NCBI RefSeq assembly: GCF_947623445.1
Contig: NC_135245.1
Coordinates: forward strand, 503,501 to 567,500
DNA: 64,000 nt
Source: Clavelina lepadiformis
Taxonomy: Eukaryota > Chordata > Ascidiacea > Aplousobranchia > Clavelinidae
Direction of reading: 5' to 3'
The first letter of the stretch is position 1, and each line of letters opens with the position of its first letter. The notes beneath the pieces are model-generated. The model searched no databases. It worked only from the letters and a program-made list of their open reading frames with translations, and was not told where the DNA came from. A program made the translations under genes and the position numbers. Shown here piece by piece: positions 57,244 through 64,000 of the stretch.

Positions 57244-60200
57244 TCAAATAAATTTGGTCCGATTAAGAGCCTGCGTGGCGTGCGTGTCATCCATGATGCG
57301 AGACCAATCCTGGCCCACGACAAATCCAACGTCTCGCATCCTCTGCTGATTCTGCCGCTCATTGATGTCGGCCCAGCGCACCTGCAGACAAGAGTGAGAG
57401 CATAAAGTGGGAGAAGGAAGCAACGCAACCACAAAAGCAAATGAAAACAAGAATTGATAAAACTCTTAAAGCCTGTTTAAGTCTCTGGGTATGAGTTGCA
57501 GTTTAAGAAATCCTGGAGGGTGACAATATTATGTTAACAAAACCTTAAACTTTCAAAGTTTGCTTCTAACTCAATTTCCTGCCAACCAATTTGAACAAGG
57601 AGACAATGTAGGCTACCGTGGCAAAATAGCTAGCCTAGCCCTGCATATAATGTAAGAAGCATAAAGATTACCCTCTTTTTGCCAGGGGCGGATTTCCTTG
57701 AGTTATAATCTTCAGTTACGCTGAGAAAGTCGTCCATGCTTTGCTTGACAACCTTCCTGCTCACTCCATCGAGCTTGTCTGGGCGGCGAAGAAAGTTTCG
57801 TCCAAAGTTAGAAGAAATTACGATAATTTAGTTGTGCTTTATAAAATCTAGGCTCGAAGCTCTCGGCCGTAAACAAGAGAATATATTTTCAAGATTTCTG
57901 GTTCTGGGCTTCGTCACCATAAGCAAAACTATTAACCACACCTCATATAAAGACTTAAACTTTTAATATTTATCACGTATTTGGTAATATTTGCAGCTCA
58001 AGCATTTTTACATTCTACAGCAGTAAACAGCAATTGCCGTAATATTGTTATAATATGGCGGCTGAACACGGACCACCACATAAAAAATCAACTTACCAAG
58101 TTGGGCCGCTGCTGAGTCGGTCTCCCATTTGCTCTTCGGAATTGCCTGCACAAGATTGGGCAATATGTTTTGTTAAATGCCTGAAACTCATCCAAAACTT
58201 GTTACAATAAATCGTACGATTCACAGCGTAATCAAAACCAGAACAGATAAATTTCCTAACTCGGTTAAAATCGATATATTCCATATTTTTAGACACAAAA
58301 AAGCAACAGTTTAGATAAAAAAAAAGAAAAAACTTAAATTTTAAAAATTGAAAAATTAATTAATTATTAAATAAAACATTAAATTATAAAATATTAAAAT
58401 TGGGAATATTTGGCTTGGTTTAATAGGACTTCATGGATTTTACTTTTATAGCCATTTTTGATCTAAGAGACCCCCAAATACAACCTAAAACACTCCCACT
58501 CTCTCAAAAACCTTAAATACTGACTGATAGCTTTTCAAAATAAAACGCAAAGATTATTAAAAAATCAAATCCAATCTTGAACCACTGCATTTCTTTCGAG
58601 AAATCCGATCAAATTTCGTATATCACCTCATGTGCTATTTAGATACAACCAATACCTACTGTACATGGGTAAAACTACACTTCTGATTTTATGAGAGTAG
58701 CGACACACATCCAACAAAAGTAGACTGCATCAAATCAGCCATACAAGAACACTTCTCTAAATGCAAATCACATGAAACCACCGTTAACAATTTTCAGATG
58801 CTAAAACCAAGCAAAAATGACCCTGATAGCAAAATCCATGAGATTTCCAATCTTAACAAACTTTTAACATTTTTATTCCCTACATGCCTTAAGTTTCACC
58901 GCTCGATTCAACGTATCTATCAGAGATAACCGACGTTGAAGTTTCAAACCTTCTCAGCATCTACCAATCTCTCCGGTATTTAAAAACTTTCATAAAAGTA
59001 ACATTTATACGATCTGGTATGTGGCTTGTTGCACGCTATGCCATGTAATGTATGATTTTTAGGTTTTTCCAAACCTTGACTGTCAACTTGCAACTTTAGC
59101 ACTTGAGGATCCTCGAATTTAATATGTACTCGCCTCATCAAAGTGGTTTTTTTTTTCAATAAATGCATTTGATGCGCAGTCCTTTAGCATTTGGAGTTCA
59201 AGAAATTTTTTCTAAAATTCTAATCAGTTTCAGAAATAGATCAAAGGTTACATATCACTATTGCACCACGTTATCACTAATCAACCATCAGTCCATCATC
59301 AACCCATTTCATAGCATGTTTCATCAAAAACACTGAGATTACTACACCCAACTACAGTGTTAGGCTTCTCAGTAATATACAACCTACCATGAAAATAAGC
59401 TGAAATGCAGCAAGTACCAAAGCTTTGGTGACTGTCTTTTCATTAATTTTTTGAATAAATATTAACAAAAAACAGTGATACTTTGAATTTGTAGAAAATT
59501 CCATTATACCCTATATCAAAATTCGAAAGGTATATCTAATTTATCTATACAACATAATATCACAGGTTTTTAGGCCATCTCCTAAAAATAGAGCCTACAG
59601 GCAAAAAATACAAAACCCAGCTTCATCTTCAAAGAGACAAAGCCGATTCCAAACAAGCTAATATTCTCTCGATTTCAAAAGAATCAGCAAGAAAAACAAC
59701 TTTGTTTGCAATTTGCGATGAAATTTAGTAAACATAAATTGCAAGCTGAGTTCATTGTTAAGTTTCATGATGAATACAAAAAAATTTACTTTGTATAAAC
59801 AGAGAAAACTTTTGTTCATTGAAGCCATCCATCACCAACATAAAAGTTTTGGTTGATGTCAGCAAAACCAGAAAAGTGTTTTTAAAACAACTTCTTTTAA
59901 TTTCATTGGTTTCCTAAAATTTCAACAACGACCGAAAAAGCAATCAACAGTTTGTCTTAGTTATTATCTGACCTGCAGCCGCAGTGAAAAGTGTCAACAG
60001 TGTTGTTATAGATTTGATACCAAAATGAGGCTTTCCGCTATTTCCCTAATCCCTAAATCATCAATTTTTATAACCGTACCATCGGTATCCCTACTATTGA
60101 ACACCTACACCTCACCTACAAATGCCAGTCCTACCTAACACTGTCTTTGTTGATATTTAGGTCAAATTTCAAAGGAAAAATTTTAAACTACGAGAATTTA

Positions 60201-63200
60201 AAAATAAAAATTCTTAAGATTTTATCCAAAAGATCAAACCATGTCCGGTGATGTTGATTCCTGCTCCCTTGGTTTGTCCTCATTATCATTTGATTCTTTC
60301 TCCTCATCTGTAATATCTCCCATCTCCACCTACAAGACCAACATCAATTTATATCGCAAGGGTTAACACACTCATCGTTAATTTTACTTCCAGTCAAAAT
60401 CGTTTCTTTTCAGTATTTTTGTTTATCATTTTATATCAGTTCAACATTGACTGTATTTCTTCTTGCAAACACATTTGAAATTTAATATTTCTAGTTCACA
60501 CAATCAGTGCTTATGACGCCATCAAACATCTTCTGTGTCATCACAATCCTACCTCCTGTATCTCAGAATCTTGCAGCATCTGACGAAGATCGATCTTATT
60601 CATGCTCGACAGAGTTGCTTCCCATCCCTCTTTTAACTTTTGTATTTCCTCCACCGAACGATCGTGGACGTTTCTCCGCGAGCACACATGGACATCAGCT
60701 ACTATCTCAGCCACATAAACCTGATGAATACACAAGCTGCCGTGATGATAAAAAGTAAAACACAGACCACTTCCACTACAAAGCATGTCGTTGATTGAGA
60801 AAGTTTCCCGTATCACATAAAAATAAGCATTCTTAAAAATTAAAAATTTTTTAGGGGGCCATAACTTGCAAATTTAAAAAATGCTTTTACATTGTGGGTG
60901 TGACACACTACAATTTAAAATTTTTTTCTGCTCGGTTTTTGTGAAGCATTTGCACCTTTGTACGTATATACCAGTTACATAAACACATCGTCACAGGGTA
61001 CTCCAGGTCAAAAAAACACATTGTACATCACACTTTACAACTTATGACAGAGAGAGCTGACAGTTGGCAGTAAAGTTAAACTAACTACAAACTTTTAAAT
61101 TATGATCCAACCCCAACACTTCAACAGATTTTACACAACATCCATTGTTGGGTCAACTCACTTCAAAGCCGAGCTTCTTCGAGTAGTCGTAGCACTCATT
61201 GAAATATCGGAGTTTGTCATTCACTGCGTCCATGATGACGAATGTGAAGAAGCCGTCATCGAGGGTTTTCTTGAAAGACCGGATGAGATTGCCACGATAT
61301 GAAGCCTCCATCTCCTCTTCGTATTCATATTCATACACCTTCACGTGATGGTGATAAACTCACGTCATGATCATATGAACTTAATATAATGAGTATATGT
61401 AATATAACTTAAACATAACCAGTAAACTATGGGCAGACTCACTGATCAAAAACTTACTTTTTTCTTCACATTCTTGCCGGTGTCTGGATCCTTGATTGTC
61501 TTTTCAACTTCCGTCATGAAATAATCATCAAGACCGAGCACACGCGTTGTGATGTCATAATTACTCTCTTTGTCCTGTAATTCAACTTTTCCCTGAATTC
61601 AAGTACAACTCAACACTAGAAGAAGCACAGAGCAACTAGAGAAATCCAAAATTATGATTCTGAGCGAAAATTGAAAAAAGTAGCACGCAGGCAGTAAGAG
61701 ATGAGCAGAACATGTCACAATGCATCTGCTGACAGCTTAAAACTGATGAGCGTTGCACGAAATATAACATCATAATAACTCACCCTTATTGCCTTGGCTA
61801 TGTGGGTCTTCCCACAACCGGGTAATCCTCTGAGAATCAACACAATCTACAACATGTTACAATAAGCACTGTCAGCTTCCTTTCACAACTAAACCAGCAC
61901 TTTAGATTCCAAATGGTCATTTCTGCAGTTTTTACCGTTCAAAGTAGTTTGTCACCTTATTTGGTCTTCCCATCCTTCCTGGCATGTTGATTAAGTCTTC
62001 AATGTTGACAGTTTGGGGCACGCTGGCTGGTATCACAGCTGCAGGTTTCGGACTTTTAACTGATGCTGAGTCTTGGAAATCAGCAAATGTAACTGGTCGA
62101 CCGGGCTGTTTAGGTCTGCAACAACAAAAAGTAATTACAACTGGTTCAAGCATTTTACCATTAGAAGCCAGTGACATGTTGCATGACATCGAAGCAAACA
62201 GCAGCTTCGCCAAACGCCAAACCTCAAACTGCGAAGCTCAAACTTCAACTAATAACACAATATTTCTTATGGTAAGTCATAATTCAGAAGTAATGATGAC
62301 AGCAGCCGTGTACAAGCTGCGAATCAGCACGTACAGTTGTGTGGTTGGAGCTGGTGGGGTTTTGGCTCTGGTTGGTTGGCTGCCACCGGCCCTGCTCTCA
62401 AAACTTCCGCCATGTCCCAGATTTTCCCTTTCCTTTGTAGGAGTCCAGCTTCTGGCTGCTTTGTGATCTCGGAGTGGAATATCACGGCCAAACCGGTCCT
62501 TGACCCCACTTCTTGGCGGAGTTCTGCAAAAACAATAAAATCGGTGACATAACAATCAACATGGTGTCACAGAAGGAAATAGACGAAGTAGAACGTTGCC
62601 TAGTCCAACCAAAAGGTAGATTTGCCTCTGGCAGAATAAAAGAAAATGTGCAAAACCAACATCGCTCTTAAGCTTTTAGCCTTATTCGAGTGAAATTATC
62701 TACCTGGATCGAGACTTCCGGTATCGACGAGGTGGCGATCTCCTCCTTGGAGGACTCCGATCCCTTCCTCGAGGTCGTCTTTCCATCTCCATGGACCTGT
62801 CGTCACGCGGAGATCCACGTCTACCACACAGCAGCTTGATTAATTAAGAACACAACAATATACGGCCATGACAGCTCGGCACAAGTGATTGAACATTGTT
62901 ATCCTTATACATGTGATCTTTATAATTTCTTGAAATGATTCCTGATGCATTATGCATGGCAATCCTGTTCAATTTGCTGACGTCTCAGTTAAACAGTGGA
63001 AAGACTTTTCAAGTAGTTTTGGCTTTCAAGATCTGAGCGCACATTTATCCGATTAACACATTTTAGAACTATTTGGCTGGAAATAAAAACATAGCAACAA
63101 CGTGACCCACAAAACCTGAGAGCAAAAATTTTATATTTTCAATTGTCAAAATCGGTACCGATTTACGATCACAGTATTTTTATTTTTTCTCTATTATTAA

Positions 63201-64000
63201 TTATCAGCGTCCTAATTAAATTGATGAAAATTTTGGAATTGTCCAATCACTATTTGTTACATCATAAACATTCCACGAAAACGTTTCACAGAAACACCCA
63301 AGAAATATTTCAAGATAAAACAACATAAGCGTCAATCTTACTCTCTTCTTGGTGATGGAGATCGCATGCGAGCATCACGTGGCGCATAGTCCCGAGGAGG
63401 CATATCACGATCATATGAAGCGTAGTCACGACGAGAAAAATCACGAGGTGGATAGTCATGATTCATGCGTGGAAAGTCACGTTCACCGGGAAAATGAAAA
63501 TCACGATTGTAACCATGTGGAGGTGGTGGGGGGCTTCGGCAACCTTTACGGTCTCCTGTGAACCTTGAAGGACTTGGGCTGGAATAGCAAATATTAAAAA
63601 TAGCAATATTAGAAATTGCAAAGTTGTCATTAATAGTAGTTTAAATGCATGTTAAATACCTTCTGTGCATATCACGAGGCATTGGTGGTGGCATTCCGTC
63701 CTCGAAGCGTCGAGTTCGACTGGGTGAAGAATGACGCAGAACTTCATGCAAAGCTCTTTCCCTCGCTATCAAATCCTCTTCTCTCTTTCTCAGCTCTGCT
63801 TCTCGGACATGAAGACGTTCAAGGCTCCGTTCACGACGTGCCCGCTCCTCTTTCACATCATCATCTTTTGTTTCATTCGACAGACTTTCCTTCTGTTTTT
63901 GCAACATTTCTAAATCGCGATTAATGGCTTCATGTCTCCGTTCGAGCGACGCTCTCTCTCTTTCACGGAAGGGAGATTTGTCCCGATCATTGCACGATCT
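57244..64000 (-). CDS. YLPM1: YLPM1 (ZAP3)-like nuclear NTPase-fold protein, 5' end outside the window
   Basis: Minus-strand exons: 64000(+)-63660, 63578-63342, 62820-62704, 62523-62335, 62115-61956, 61846-61784, 61574-61458, 61338-61162, 60720-60553, 60329-60240, 58145-58097, 57778-57672 and 57381-57244, phases all agreeing. Early exons are Arg/Ser/Pro-rich with a charged ERARRERSLERLH helix. The P-loop NTPase domain starts IVLILRGLPGCGKTHIAKAI (Walker A) and continues YEYEYEEEMEASYRG, FKKTLDDGFFTFVIMDAVND and VCSRRNVHDRSVEEI. The C-terminus VRWADINER...FVVGQDW...ALNRTKFI is the diagnostic YLPM1 end. The vertebrate protein is nuclear, binds PP1 and has been linked to telomerase regulation. 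Introns in the NTPase part are phase 0. The 2.1-kb intron 58146-60239 is much longer than the rest and holds nothing I recognise. Confidence 0.93.

Noticed and set aside
58146-60239. A gene nested in the 2.1-kb YLPM1 intron
   Set aside because: No frame above 62 codons and no family features; AT-rich intron sequence.

Overview
This is a eukaryotic nuclear window, most likely from a tunicate of the Ciona type (inference). It is AT-rich, has many short introns with GT-AG borders, holds animal-specific genes (a RASD-type small GTPase, an SR splicing factor, YLPM1, a sperm-receptor-like REJ protein), and has compact intergenic spaces. Several start codons lie 0-40 nt after a strong 3' splice acceptor, as expected where spliced leaders are added in trans.

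Layout. 1-1.9 kb: no gene seen. 1.9-13.1 kb: a tandem cluster of five intact four-exon genes of the Sulfotransfer_4 type (four on +, the last inverted on -) and two pseudogenes between them. Each protein has an N-terminal PAPS-loop-like motif and ends in a hydrophobic helix. 13.1-23.4 kb: gene-poor DNA with a pogo/Tigger-like element and a few possible regulatory palindromes. 23.4-25.4 kb: a three-exon RASD/Rhes-like GTPase (+). 26.2-46.35 kb: one very large multi-exon gene (-) for a secreted-to-membrane protein of roughly 3,000-3,700 residues. From the N-terminus it has a signal segment, two tandem copies of an unrecognised multi-exon module, a furin site, an unassigned part, CGVCGG cysteine repeats, IPT/TIG domains, a REJ region, a second furin site, a GPS-like motif, a TIL domain, one membrane helix and a tail with PPPYY. 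47.9-49.8 kb: intronless mitochondrial aspartyl-tRNA synthetase (DARS2, -). 50.0-50.5 kb: a foldback element. 52.1-53.9 kb: a five-exon SRSF3/7-like splicing factor (+). 54.2-54.8 kb: intronless POLR2G/RPB7 (-). 57.2-64 kb: the 3' part of YLPM1 (-), running off the right edge.

The genes do not form one pathway. Housekeeping genes (DARS2, SR factor, POLR2G, YLPM1) fill the right half. The left half is lineage-specific: a birth-and-death sulfotransferase-like cluster and a REJ-family receptor with new N-terminal architecture, which is the most novel item here. Exon coordinates were derived by hand from reading frames, splice sites and phase agreement. The first exon of the REJ gene and the link into its membrane exon are not resolved.
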